From Catenibacterium mitsuokai (GTDB lineage Bacteria > Bacillota_I > Bacilli_A > Erysipelotrichales > Coprobacillaceae): DNA of 64,000 nt. Below, one piece after another: positions 51,960-60,451 of the stretch; within the stretch, counting starts at the first letter, position 1; each line of letters opens with the position of its first letter. The notes under the pieces were generated by a model. The model was not told where the DNA came from and searched no databases. It worked only from the letters and a program-made list of their open reading frames with translations. Where the stretch lies: the NCBI RefSeq assembly GCF_025148785.1, contig NZ_CP102271.1, forward strand, positions 1,977,972 through 2,041,971, written 5' to 3'. A program made the position numbers and the translations under genes.

Positions 51960-52280
51960 TCTGCGTAAATGACTTCTGATTATATCTATATCATTATTAC
52001 TTAATGATGCAAAGCCAAAATCATCCATCTTAGTGAATATAACAGTGCCATTAAAATAACCGTCAGCATCATCTGGAAATGATCTGTAAACAATAGTATG
52101 ACCAGTATCATATACACTTAAATCCTTTACAAGAAGATAGACTGATGGATCATCATCAAATATATAATCTCGGTAGTCAAATACACCAAGTTCATTTCTT
52201 ATGACTTCCTTCATTCTATCTGTTTCCAATACACATAAAACTCCATCTTTAATAATTACATATTTACATAGTTTACACAT
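51909..52280 (-). CDS. Hypothetical protein inside the IS3-like element
   Basis: This 123-residue protein (MCKLCKYVIIKDGVLCVLE start; DDDPSVYLLVKDLSVYDTGH near residues 43-62) lies between orfB and the right inverted repeat, on the opposite strand, overlapping the last 51 bp of orfB. The ribosome-binding site AGGAGGA lies 10 nt from the ATG. It faintly recalls small proteins of mobile elements (DUF3846-like), but I cannot assign it. It may be a passenger gene. Confidence 0.5.
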   Translation of the reverse strand: MCKLCKYVIIKDGVLCVLETDRMKEVIRNELGVFDYRDYIFDDDPSVYLLVKDLSVYDTGHTIVYRSFPDDADGYFNGTVIFTKMDDFGFASLSNNDIDIIRSHLRRLPDGLFEMSYSLKDSY

Positions 52281-52785
52281 AAAAATATCCTCCTGGTTAA
52301 TTACACCTAGAGGATATCTTTATTTCTAATCATTTTTAAGCGCCTTTTTATTTAATGTCCTTGACTCGGGGTCCACATTAACGTGGCGGTGAATAACCTT
52401 TTCATATTTCAGACGCACTTAAAAAGAACTTGCCCCTTTCTTAAAATAATTTTATCAATCAAATAGTTTAGTGTTTCTATGTTAGTAGAAAACTCTATGC
52501 AACTTGCATATTTATGCTTTTGAGTATATCTTTTCCACAATCTCTGTAAAGTTGAATCTTGACTAATAGAAAGTATTATCTCTTTAGAATCTCGTAGCAG
52601 AGAGTTAGTTTTTCTTTTTGTGCATGTCTTAATAAACGCTAAAGACAAATCATCATAATCTATGGACTCTTTGTAAGATCCAAAAAGAGTTGTCACATCA
52701 TAAAAATCACGCATCCTTGTATTCAAAACTCCTCTTGAAAGGATTGTTTGTATTTTTTCCGCAAGCAGTGTTTCTAAATTATAAG

Positions 52786-52985
52786 ACCCTGACTACTCCC
52801 ACGGGCAAGCCCGCGGGGTCCTGATTGCCAAGTGTAGCTTGTAATCGTACATCATTTTCAGACTTTGGAGTTACAAGTGTAAATCTATTTGAATCAGAAC
52901 TTTCATTACCAAGCAGTCCAGCGACCACATTAACGGTAAATTTCTACTTTCGTAAGGAAGTATAATCAATCTCCCTGAATATGTT
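52786..52985 (-). ncRNA. Possible omega-RNA at the right end of the TnpB relic
   Basis: In TnpB elements the guide RNA covers the end of tnpB and the right end of the element, with the guide taken from the flank. Here 200 nt between the tnpB stop and the right-end junction are retained and contain GC-rich hairpins, including 52798-52817. The guide would be the abiEii sequence beginning TTATAATTTAGAAACA. No experimental or family match is available to me. Confidence 0.4.
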
Positions 52986-53384
52986 TTACGCTATCTTAAT
53001 TCCGCTATTGAATACCTTGATCTCGTTAACCTTAATCCATTCGATTAGAGCTTTTTCTTTGTTGTAACACTTATCAAATTCAGAAATGCATTTGTTTTTA
53101 TCGATATTTTTAGTTCTGTAATCGTAACAGTATAATAGGAATGATGAATACCAGTCTCTTTGTACTAGAGTTCCATCTGCTAAATGATACATCCTGTTAG
53201 ATAATTTCTTCTTTATGTAATCATCTGCTGTATGGTCATATTGTGATGCTCTATAATCATTAGGCACTTCTATATATGTACCACCAGTGGTCTTGAATTT
53301 TTCTTCTACAGTAGCCTAAAACCCAGAAGGGCATCTATTCTTTATAGACCTGCCAAAACGTTTTTTCTTATTAAACTTACCCTT
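52986..53384 (-). pseudogene. tnpB: TnpB C-terminal fragment
   Basis: The fragment begins FGRSIKNRCPSGF, has an internal TAG, and continues FKTTGGTYIEVPNDYRASQY, DGTLVQRDWYSSFLLYCYDY and EIKVFNSGIKIA to the stop. This matches the end of RNA-guided TnpB proteins from Firmicute IS605-type elements, including the last RuvC portion. The first two thirds, with the main RuvC motifs, are missing. Confidence 0.75.
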
Positions 53385-53949
53385 ATGCTTAACTCAAGTA
53401 AAAATTATGTGGCTTTCATCCCATAGGCAAGCCTATGGGTTTTTCGCCACAAAATTTATAACTGTATCGTTCTTTCTTCTAACAACAATGGATATTCATA
53501 TTTTATTTCATTTGGCGTGATTACATCCCCTGTAGATATATCTATTTTAATCGGAACCACAAGTTCTTCAAGTTTTGCATCTATATGAACTCTTAATCCC
53601 GGATATTCCATTTTATCCATGACATCTAACACGTCTTTCAAAGCAAATTCAATATGATCATCAAGAACTATATCTTTAATCTCGCTGATAATTTTCGTTG
53701 TTTCTTCCTTCGTTAAATCAAAATTACGTATTGTTGTATCAATATCCATTGTCGAACGCATTGCAATACCAATCATAGAAGTCACCAATATTCCGCCTTT
53801 GATTATAAAATCATCTTTATACTTTGAATACCTTATTCGCTCCAGAAAACGTTCCATCATATATATTCTCAACAAAGCAATTGGATCTGTACCATTTTTC
53901 TTAGCTAAATTCTTGATCTTTCCTTTTATTTGTGCAGGAGTCAAATACA

Positions 53950-54528
53950 TTACAACAATATCTCCATATATTGTTTAATTATTTTTTCCAGTCTAAATGT
54001 CTTCGCATAAAACATTAAACGGTTTAGATCCTTATCTTTTCTTTTTACATAGGATTTTAATGCAGCATTAAAATCCTGTATTTCAAAATTACTTCTATTT
54101 CTTACCAAATCACAAACTGTTCTTTCTAAATCATACATTGGAATCTCATGACCGAATTGATTTACAACAGTTTTTTTACCCAAATCCAATAGTTCTCTCT
54201 TTACAGTATACACTTTATACCCAGCGCGAGTTAAGGTAGTTGGATTATAGCCAGAATACATCGTAATATTATGAATCATAGGTTCTCGATCCACTAAACC
54301 ATAATAATACAAAGCATCATCGTGAGATACCACTCCTTTTGGACAACGTAACGATAATACATAGGCTTCATCTTCTAATGTTTCTTTTGAGATATAAATA
54401 CCTGGTCCTACCTTTTCCATATTATTTCTCTTAATGAAATTATAAATAGACTGTCTAGACAAATTCACTTCTTTTAAACTTTTTAAATTCAAAACACCAT
54501 TATTCATATAACTAAGTATTTCATCCAT
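53950..54528 (-). CDS. abiEi: AbiEi-type antitoxin
   Basis: This 192-residue type IV antitoxin has an N-terminal winged helix (GVLNLKSLKEVNLSRQSIYN), a GIYISKETLEDEAY segment and a C-terminal domain with YDLERTVCDLVRNRS. AbiEi proteins repress their own operon and counter AbiEii. It is intact, with GAGGTGAT upstream of the ATG, and its stop overlaps the start of abiEii. With the toxin split, it is now an orphan antitoxin. Confidence 0.88.
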   Translation of the reverse strand: MDEILSYMNNGVLNLKSLKEVNLSRQSIYNFIKRNNMEKVGPGIYISKETLEDEAYVLSLRCPKGVVSHDDALYYYGLVDREPMIHNITMYSGYNPTTLTRAGYKVYTVKRELLDLGKKTVVNQFGHEIPMYDLERTVCDLVRNRSNFEIQDFNAALKSYVKRKDKDLNRLMFYAKTFRLEKIIKQYMEILL

Positions 54529-54674
54529 GATATCACCTCATGTTTACATTCTTGCTAATATTATATATTATATTAGTGTTTTTGTAAATCGAATTCCTCA
54601 CAGATTACTCCTCCTATAAGAATCATACTCAATTATTTTGAAAATTTCTTAGATTCATCTACAAAAATGCGCTT

Positions 54675-55169
54675 TTATAACACGTAATGTATTCTATCTT
54701 TATCAAAACGATTCTGTTGAGGACGCACTGATTCAGGATATCCACATGCAATAATTGCGAAAGCTTCTAAGTTTTCAGGTATATTTAATACTTCACGCAC
54801 TGCATCCATTCTCTCTTTTAATGGTGCAATACCTAACCATACAGCACCAAGTCCAAGTGAATCTGCTTCTAATAGAAGATTTTCTACTGATGCACTCATA
54901 TCAATATGGACATATTCAGGCATTCTACAGTTAATACGATAACATGCAACAAAAGTAAGAGGTGCAGATGCACAGCATGATGCATAAGGGCTTGTTTTTG
55001 ATAGCTTTTCTATTGTTTCTTTATTTTTAACTACATAGAATTCCCAAGGCTGTTGGTTTCCTGCAGATGGTGCAGCCATAGCACCCTTCAACATCATTTC
55101 TACTTTTTCATCCTCTACCTGCTTATCTAGATATTTTCTAACACTTGTTCTGTGAAATAATTCTTTCAT
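54675..55169 (-). CDS. Nitroreductase-family protein
   Basis: This 164-residue FMN-dependent nitroreductase-like protein has the FMN contacts FHRTSVRKYLDKQ near the start, APSAGNQQPWEFYVV (about 34-48) and GLGAVWLGIAP (about 106-116). It is of the short class. The start is at 55169, preceded by AAGGAGA; the frame extends to 55304 but has no ribosome-binding site there. It probably reduces a nitro or quinone compound with NAD(P)H. Confidence 0.88.
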   Translation of the reverse strand: MKELFHRTSVRKYLDKQVEDEKVEMMLKGAMAAPSAGNQQPWEFYVVKNKETIEKLSKTSPYASCCASAPLTFVACYRINCRMPEYVHIDMSASVENLLLEADSLGLGAVWLGIAPLKERMDAVREVLNIPENLEAFAIIACGYPESVRPQQNRFDKDRIHYVL

Positions 55170-55292
55170 TCTTATTCTCCTTATCCCTAAATAATTTATA
55201 TGTTGTCTAATAGTTATTAAGATTATCTCCCAAGTTCTATCTTTTTTCTCCCAAATTGATACCATTTTTGGGAGATAAATAATTATATTGGG

Positions 55293-55332
55293 AAAAAAAT
55301 GCAACGTTAGATTACTAACATTGCATTTTTGT
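55293..55332 (-). terminator. Bidirectional terminator after glgA
   Basis: The arms AATGCAACGTTAG and CTAACATTGCATT enclose a 4-nt loop, with T runs on both strands. It lies 6 bp after the glgA stop. Confidence 0.8.
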
Positions 55333-55337
55333 TTACA

Positions 55338-57419
55338 TTAATATTTAGGTGTTAATCCTACATACATATCTTTGTAGTGTTTTGCACTCTGTTCCCAAGA
55401 GACATCTTTGTTCATATTACGAACTACCATGTCATCCCAGTATGGTCTACTTTCGAAGTAAAGTGTCTTAGCACGATTGATTGCATCATATAAAAGTCCA
55501 CTTTCATATCTATCGAATGTAAATCCATTACCAGTGTTATCAAATAAGTTATAAGGCTGTACTGTATCTTTTAATCCACCAGTTTCTCTTACGATTGGTA
55601 CTGAACCATATCTCATACTAATTAACTGAGTTAATCCACATGGTTCAAATCTAGATGGTACTAATAATGCATCACATCCAGCATAGATGTTATGTGCTAC
55701 ATTTTCATTGTAGGCAATATAAGCACAGAAGTTACCCTTATACGCGTTTTCATAATAACGGAATGCATCTTCATATTCGGCATCACCTGTACCTAATACA
55801 ACAACCTGTGTATGTTCATCCATAATATGTGGAATTACACTATTTACAAGATCTAGACCCTTCTGGTTAGTCAAACGTGAAATCAAACCAATGACAATCT
55901 TATGATCATCTACTTCTAATCCTAATGATTCCTGTAAAGCTTTCTTATTTGCTTTCTTGTTTTCAATAACATTCGTACTATCATATGGCGCAGCTAATAA
56001 TTTATCAGTTGCTGGATTCCAAATATCTGTATCAATACCATTTACGATACCTACAAGCTTGTTATGATGATATCTTAAGTGTTCTTCAAGACCTTCACCA
56101 TATTCTTCAGTCTGGATTTCACCAGCATATGTATTACTTACAGTAGTTACAACATTACTATAAGTAATACCACCCTTTAACATATTCGCATCCAACCAAT
56201 TCTGTGTGAGGCAGTCTTTATTAAATACATAATCAGGAAGTCCTGACCAGTACTGAATAGTCTTTCTATCATAGATTCCCTGGAATCTTAAGTTATGAAT
56301 AGTAAGTACGCAGCTTGCACGTCCTACATTGCTGTCTTTGAAGCATGTTCTTAAATAGAGTGGAACTAAAGCAGCCTGCCAGTCATGACAATGTACAACA
56401 TCCGGTGTCCAATCTAAATAGTTAAGTGCTGCAAGAGCCGCTTTACCAAAATAACAGAATTTAGGAATATCATCGATTAGATTAGTATATGGATTACCCC
56501 AAGAGAAGAATTCATCGTTATCAATAAAATCATAAACAACGCCATCTTCCTGGTATTCCATAATACCTACATAATACTGTTTACCATCTGCACATAAGTC
56601 CATAGAGAATGAACCTTTATATTCCATCTTTTCCTGGAACTTCTGTGGAATACATTTATATCTAGGAATAATAACCTTAACATCACAATTCAACTTAGCA
56701 AGACTCTTAGGAAGAGCAGACATAACATCTCCTAATCCACCAGTCTTTACAAATGGATAACATTCAGAACCAATGAATGCTACACTTCTACGTGGGCCTA
56801 AATCAACTGGTGCTGGAGCAGGAGTTTCCTGAACAACTACTTCAGGTTCTACTTCAACCTTCTTTTCAACTTCAGGAGCTACTGTTTCTTCTACTTTAGG
56901 TTCTTCCTTCTTAACTGTTTCTTTCTTAGTAGCTGTAGCCTTCTTAGTTGTCTTCTTTGCAGTTGCTTTCTTAGTTGTCTTTTTAGGTGCTTCTTCTTTT
57001 ACAGTTTCTGTCTTAGCTGCAGCTTTTTTAGCTGTAGTCTTCTTAGTTGTTGCTTTCTTTGTTGCAGTCTTTTTAGCTGTTTCCTTTACAGGCTCTACCT
57101 TTTTAGTTTCAGCCTTTACAGCTGTAGTCTTCTTAGTTGTTTCTTTTGCAGGAGCAGTTTTTTTAACTGTTGTTTTCTTTGTAGTTGCAGTCTTTTTAGC
57201 TGTTTCCTTTTTAGGTTCAGCTTCTGTTACTGTTTCTACTTTAGTAACTGTTTCCTTTACAGGAGTTTCTTTTTTAGTTGCAGTCTTAGTGGCTGTAGCT
57301 TTCTTAACTGTTTCCTTTACAGGAGCAGCTTCTTTTGTTGTATCCTTAGCAGCTGTTACTGTTTCTTTCTTAACAGCAGCTGCTTTTGTAGTTCTTTTCT
57401 TTGTAGTTTTCTTTCTCAT
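55338..57419 (-). CDS. glgA: Glycogen synthase with long histone-like N-terminal tail
   Basis: This 693-residue protein has two parts. Residues 1-208 are low complexity, made of Lys, Thr, Ala, Glu, Val and Pro in repeats such as KKTATKK, VKETVKK and AKKTTKKA, and end in a Pro/Val/Glu-rich linker. Residues 209-693 are a GT5 glycogen synthase: SVAFIGSECYPFVKTGGLGD, with the ADP-glucose-binding Lys225, and the C-terminal PSRFEPCGLTQLISMRYGS, where the family Glu sits. It adds ADP-glucose to the growing glucan chain. GlgA is normally about 480 residues, so the tail is an addition. No other glg gene is near. Confidence 0.9.
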   Translation of the reverse strand: MRKKTTKKRTTKAAAVKKETVTAAKDTTKEAAPVKETVKKATATKTATKKETPVKETVTKVETVTEAEPKKETAKKTATTKKTTVKKTAPAKETTKKTTAVKAETKKVEPVKETAKKTATKKATTKKTTAKKAAAKTETVKEEAPKKTTKKATAKKTTKKATATKKETVKKEEPKVEETVAPEVEKKVEVEPEVVVQETPAPAPVDLGPRRSVAFIGSECYPFVKTGGLGDVMSALPKSLAKLNCDVKVIIPRYKCIPQKFQEKMEYKGSFSMDLCADGKQYYVGIMEYQEDGVVYDFIDNDEFFSWGNPYTNLIDDIPKFCYFGKAALAALNYLDWTPDVVHCHDWQAALVPLYLRTCFKDSNVGRASCVLTIHNLRFQGIYDRKTIQYWSGLPDYVFNKDCLTQNWLDANMLKGGITYSNVVTTVSNTYAGEIQTEEYGEGLEEHLRYHHNKLVGIVNGIDTDIWNPATDKLLAAPYDSTNVIENKKANKKALQESLGLEVDDHKIVIGLISRLTNQKGLDLVNSVIPHIMDEHTQVVVLGTGDAEYEDAFRYYENAYKGNFCAYIAYNENVAHNIYAGCDALLVPSRFEPCGLTQLISMRYGSVPIVRETGGLKDTVQPYNLFDNTGNGFTFDRYESGLLYDAINRAKTLYFESRPYWDDMVVRNMNKDVSWEQSAKHYKDMYVGLTPKY

Positions 57420-57618
57420 ATCTTCTTCTCCGATCTCTTAGATTAAATCAAAACATAAAAGCCTAACTTTCTCATTTTCTCTTGCAACATCCCCTACTAT
57501 TACAATTAAACTTTAAGTTCACTTAAAGTTAGTAATATATTCAAAATATTTCTTTATTTATTGTACCATAATCTGTAAAAGTTGTTTATACAAAAGAGAC
57601 TTATTCCAAAAAATGGAT
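57420..57618. other. Upstream region of glgA
   Basis: There is no gene here. It includes the 5' region of glgA with an inverted repeat ACTTTAAGTTCACTTAAAGT (57510-57529), a possible operator. Confidence 0.4.
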
Positions 57619-57838
57619 TTATGCATATTCCTCCAAGTACTTATTATATGTATTCTTATCAATACAAACATATACCTTATTCCAGAAAGCATCATAATCA
57701 TTATTAATAGCTAATCTCTCATAGCATTTCTCTGCATTCTCTTTCATAACCACGAAGTACTTCTGCTTCTTCTATAAGTCCTATCTCATCAAATACTTTC
57801 ACAGCATCAGCATATGATTTTAAATCTAATCCATCCAT
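57619..57838 (-). pseudogene. Frameshifted small helical protein gene
   Basis: From an ATG at 57838 the frame reads MDGLDLKSYADAVKVFDEIG and on to YERECREM. After a shift near 57725 it continues YERLAINNDYDAFWNKVY and ends YNKYLEEYA at 57619. Together it would be a protein of about 72 residues with TPR-like helices. A single frameshift breaks it. The family is unknown. 57839-58033 is AT-rich with no gene. Confidence 0.45.
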
Positions 57839-58033
57839 AACTAATCATATAATAGAATCAATAACAGCAATAATATTCTTGATCCACGAAGGATACTTTT
57901 CTAATTCACTTCTTATCTCAAGATATTCATTTCTTCAGTCACCTCTCTTGTAATATATTTTACCATTATTCTCTCAAACAATAGAAAAAATGAATCACTC
58001 GCAAGGATCATTTCAAAACATTCCATGTATTTA

Positions 58034-58182
58034 AACGGGGATTTGCGTATATTTAGCACTTATGTGAACGGGGATTTGCGTATGTTTAGCACTTATACGA
58101 ACGGAGATTTGCGTATGTTTAATACTTATACGAACGGGGATTTACGTATGTTTAATACTTATACGAACGGGGATTTGCGTAT
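58034..58182. repeat. Four and a half 33-bp tandem repeats
   Basis: The units start at 58034, 58067, 58100, 58133 and 58166 (last one 17 bp), each beginning AACGGGGATTTGCGTAT (one copy AACGGAGAT, one ATTTACGTAT). They are contiguous, without spacers. Each junction contains ATACG...CGTAT in inverted orientation. They end just upstream of the promoter of the ATPase gene at 58242, which suggests an operator array. Confidence 0.85.
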
Positions 58183-58190
58183 TTTCTGCG

Positions 58191-58219
58191 TTCACTTGCA
58201 CTCTAATTCAAGTTATAAT
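58191..58219 (+). promoter_or_regulatory. Promoter of the DUF4143 ATPase gene
   Basis: TTCACT (58191-58196) and TATAAT (58214-58219) are 17 bp apart, directly downstream of the 33-bp repeats. Confidence 0.55.
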
Positions 58220-58241
58220 AGAAAATGTGAAGTGATAATCT

Positions 58242-59582
58242 GTGGAAAAATCAGTTTTCAAAAGAAAAATATACAATGAAATACTTGAGTGGAAAGAAAA
58301 TCGAAGTGATAAATATTCATTACTAATCAAAGGAGCGAAACGTATAGGAAAAAGTACAATTACTAAAGTGTTTGCAGAAAAAGAATTTAAATCATACATA
58401 CTAATAGACTTTGCACATACAAGTAAGGAAATCATAGAATTATTCGATGACATGTACAATCTAGACTTTTTCTTTTTACAACTTCAACAATTCACAGGTG
58501 TTCGCTTATATGAGAATGAATCAGTCATTATTTTTGATGAAGTACAACTCCTCCCAAAAGCTAGACAAGCAATTAAATATCTGGTGGCTGATGGAAGATA
58601 CAAATATATTGAAACTGGATCTCTTTTATCCATCAAGAAAAACACCAAAGACATTTTAATACCTAGCGAAGAACACAAGATATCTATGTATCCTATGGAC
58701 TTTGAAGAGTTTTTATGGGCTATCGATGACACTATGACTGCAGATACAATAAAACTACTAATGAAGAGTAAAAAGCCTGCTGGTAATGCACTACATAGAA
58801 ATCTTATGCGCACTTTCAGACTTTATATGCTTATAGGTGGCATGCCTCAAGCTATAGAATCATATCTAGAAAGTAATAATTTACAAGTAGTAGACGAAGT
58901 AAAAAGAGAAATTATAGACTTATATGAAGAAGACTTTATCAAAATTGATGGAACTGGACTTGCAGGAGACATTTATGATGCTATACCAGCAAATTTAAGC
59001 AGTAATGCATCAAGATATATATTATCAATCGCAAAAAATGGCATAAGAGCAAATAGAGTTCGAGAATTAATTCCTGATATGCTTAGTTCATTCACTGTAA
59101 ATATTGCATATCATGCAAACAATCCTAATGTTGGTATGTCTCTAGAAAAGGATATTAATCGTTATAAATTATTTCTTTCTGACGTAGGATTGTTTATAAC
59201 ACTTATATTCAAAGATAAAGATTTCACCGAAAATATCATCTACAATAAACTCTTATCAAATAAACTCGATACTAATCTGGGATATGTGTACGAAAATGTC
59301 GTAACTCAAATGTTAATGGCGAAAGGCAATAATTTATTTTATTACACAATGAATAGTGATAATTCTAATCATCTATATGAAATTGATTTCTTATTTTCCA
59401 AAGGCAATAAAATATGTCCAATAGAGGTTAAGTCAGGAAACTATAGATCTCACAAATCATTAAATTTATTCTGTGATAAAGTCAGTAATAGAATCAAAGA
59501 TAAATATGTTGTTCATACGAAAGATTATAAATCAGAAAATGGAATTCAATATATTCCTATTTATATGATTCCATTCATTTAA
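58242..59582 (+). CDS. AAA_14 / DUF4143 ATPase
   Basis: This 446-residue predicted ATPase has Walker A IKGAKRIGKSTITKV (about 29-43), Walker B SVIIFDEVQLLP, the family TGS in YIETGSLLSIK, and YPMDFEEFLWA. The C-terminal DUF4143 domain has FLSDVGLFITL and the nuclease-like EIDFLFSKGNKICPIEVKSG, with an intact D...E-x-K. It is full length, unlike the copy at 16786. The start codon is GTG at 58242 with a weak AAGTGAT site. Family function is unsettled; its 33-bp repeat array suggests self-control. Confidence 0.85.
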   Translation: MEKSVFKRKIYNEILEWKENRSDKYSLLIKGAKRIGKSTITKVFAEKEFKSYILIDFAHTSKEIIELFDDMYNLDFFFLQLQQFTGVRLYENESVIIFDEVQLLPKARQAIKYLVADGRYKYIETGSLLSIKKNTKDILIPSEEHKISMYPMDFEEFLWAIDDTMTADTIKLLMKSKKPAGNALHRNLMRTFRLYMLIGGMPQAIESYLESNNLQVVDEVKREIIDLYEEDFIKIDGTGLAGDIYDAIPANLSSNASRYILSIAKNGIRANRVRELIPDMLSSFTVNIAYHANNPNVGMSLEKDINRYKLFLSDVGLFITLIFKDKDFTENIIYNKLLSNKLDTNLGYVYENVVTQMLMAKGNNLFYYTMNSDNSNHLYEIDFLFSKGNKICPIEVKSGNYRSHKSLNLFCDKVSNRIKDKYVVHTKDYKSENGIQYIPIYMIPFI

Positions 59583-59627
59583 CCGGAAACTAGGTTATAT
59601 ACCGTGATCACCACATTCAGAGAAAAA

Positions 59628-59745
59628 AACTGACTCAATTGGGGAAATACTGTTTCCCCAATTCAAAAACTACCCTTTCAGTATTACTGGATGTAAATTC
59701 TATTTAATCTGGTTGCATTATTTGAAACTGATGAGAACGAAAAAA
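59628..59745 (+). pseudogene. Fragment duplicated from a DUF1016 nuclease gene
   Basis: This stretch is nearly the same as 60724-60840 inside the DUF1016 gene, sharing ACTGACTCAATTGGGGAAA, TTTCCCCAATTCAAAAACTA and the codons for GRKFYLSW in decayed form. It has frameshifts and no start or end, so it is a leftover of a second DUF1016 gene. Confidence 0.75.
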
Positions 59746-59833
59746 TGGCGTTTTGTTGAGTAATCTTGGTGCGAGAAATAGTATAATACATATAGGAAAC
59801 TTCTTTTCCTAAATCCATAAGGGGAGGAATTTT

Positions 59834-60178
59834 ATGCGTAATGATTATCCTAAAATTATTGGTAGTTTTGTTCATGGTAAAATAGACAGACCTATAGGTA
59901 GCCATCATCCTAAATATCCTGATATGACATATCCACTTAATTACGGATATGTAGATGATATTTTAGCTGAAGATGGTGAGCAGCAAGACATTTATTTGTT
60001 AGGTAGCGATAAGCCATTAACTGAATTTGGAGGTTATGTAATAGCTGTATATCGTAGAGATAATGATATTGAAGATAAATGGATTATTTCTCTTGATAAT
60101 AAAAATTATAGTGATCAAGAAATTCTTAAACAAATAGCCTTTCAAGAAAAGTTTTTTACTGGTAAATTGCTTCGATGA
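59834..60178 (+). CDS. Inorganic-pyrophosphatase-like protein
   Basis: This 114-residue protein contains VHGKIDRPIGSHHPKYPDMT and YPLNYGYVDDILAEDGEQQD, which match the first half of the small soluble PPase active-site region, including DGEEQD-like acidic residues. Related short proteins of this length occur in Firmicutes and are annotated as inorganic pyrophosphatase, but whether they hydrolyse PPi is uncertain. GGGGAGG lies 7 nt before the ATG. Confidence 0.7.
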   Translation: MRNDYPKIIGSFVHGKIDRPIGSHHPKYPDMTYPLNYGYVDDILAEDGEQQDIYLLGSDKPLTEFGGYVIAVYRRDNDIEDKWIISLDNKNYSDQEILKQIAFQEKFFTGKLLR

Positions 60179-60201
60179 ATTCTATTTTTAAATTAAATAA
60201 A

Positions 60202-60345
60202 TGCCAAAAAGAGATTTGAATGATAAACATACATCAGACAAATCTCTTTTATCATTTACAAGCTAAAAGCCTGTTTAAATTTTTAAAAATGGCGTTCCAA
60301 GATAAGATTTGAACTTACGACCTTTCGTTTAGGAGACCTATGCAC
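60202..60345. repeat. Partial tRNA-Arg copy with its terminator, left boundary of an insertion
   Basis: This region repeats 62307-62440. The shared parts are the hairpin AGAGATTTG...CAAATCTCT, CTAAAAGCCTGTT, the tRNA 3' half (AGATAAGATTTGAACTTACG then ACCTTTCG) and part of the anticodon loop (TTAGGAG). Similarity stops in the anticodon stem, and the 5' half of the tRNA is missing. This is the pattern left by integration into a tRNA gene. Confidence 0.75.
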
Positions 60346-60451
60346 TATAGGTCTGTAACGATTAACAAAAAACGTTTTATTTATTGTTATATAGATACAA
60401 ATGATGAATGCAGGTATAATGAGATTATATGGAAAGTGTGGTGTATTACAT

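Larger units (their letters stand above)
50354..52402 (+). mobile_element. IS3-family-like element
   Basis: A perfect 15-bp terminal inverted repeat, AAAAGGTTATTCACC (50354-50368) and its complement (52388-52402), bounds the element. A second inner similarity follows (TGGACCCTGTAAAAAGGACA at 50377; the right end read inward gives TGGACCCCGAGTCAAGGACA). It contains orfA, a frameshifted orfB and an extra minus-strand gene at the right end, so at about 2.05 kb it is longer than a normal IS3 element. No target duplication was identified. The right end is 6 bp from the end of the abiEii gene. Confidence 0.75.
52784..53456 (-). mobile_element. Decayed IS200/IS605-type TnpB element within abiEii
   Basis: The insertion is bounded by subterminal hairpins typical of this family. 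The left-end hairpin is CCCATAGGC-AA-GCCTATGGG within GTGGC...GCCAC (53409-53450). The right-end hairpin is CCCACGGGC-AA-GCCCGCGGG (52798-52817). It contains the 3' third of a tnpB gene and the adjacent right-end region. No tnpA is present, and most of tnpB is deleted. Confidence 0.75.
52409..53950 (-). pseudogene. abiEii: AbiEii nucleotidyltransferase toxin, split by insertion
   Basis: The N-terminal part (53456-53950; FIIKGGILVTSMIGIAMRST then MDIDTTIRNFD) carries the nucleotidyltransferase GG...D-x-D motif of type IV toxins. The C-terminal part (52409 to about 52783) resumes at YNLETLLAEKIQTILSRGVL then NTRMRDFYDV, which in intact AbiEii follows directly. About 670 bp of a decayed transposon separate the halves and put a stop after EERTIQL. 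The toxin should be inactive. It shares TAATG overlap with the antitoxin gene. Confidence 0.88.

Noticed and set aside
58034-58182. Possible CRISPR array
   Set aside because: The 33-bp units are directly adjacent with no spacers, and no cas gene is present.
58025-58279. Reading frame encoding NGDLRMFSTYT repeats
   Set aside because: It is produced by the 33-bp DNA repeat, has no ribosome-binding site and overlaps the promoter and start of the ATPase gene.
59834-60178. Truncated gene call for the pyrophosphatase-like protein
   Set aside because: It is shorter than classic PPases, but its start, ribosome-binding site and C-terminus look complete, and short family members of this size are known.
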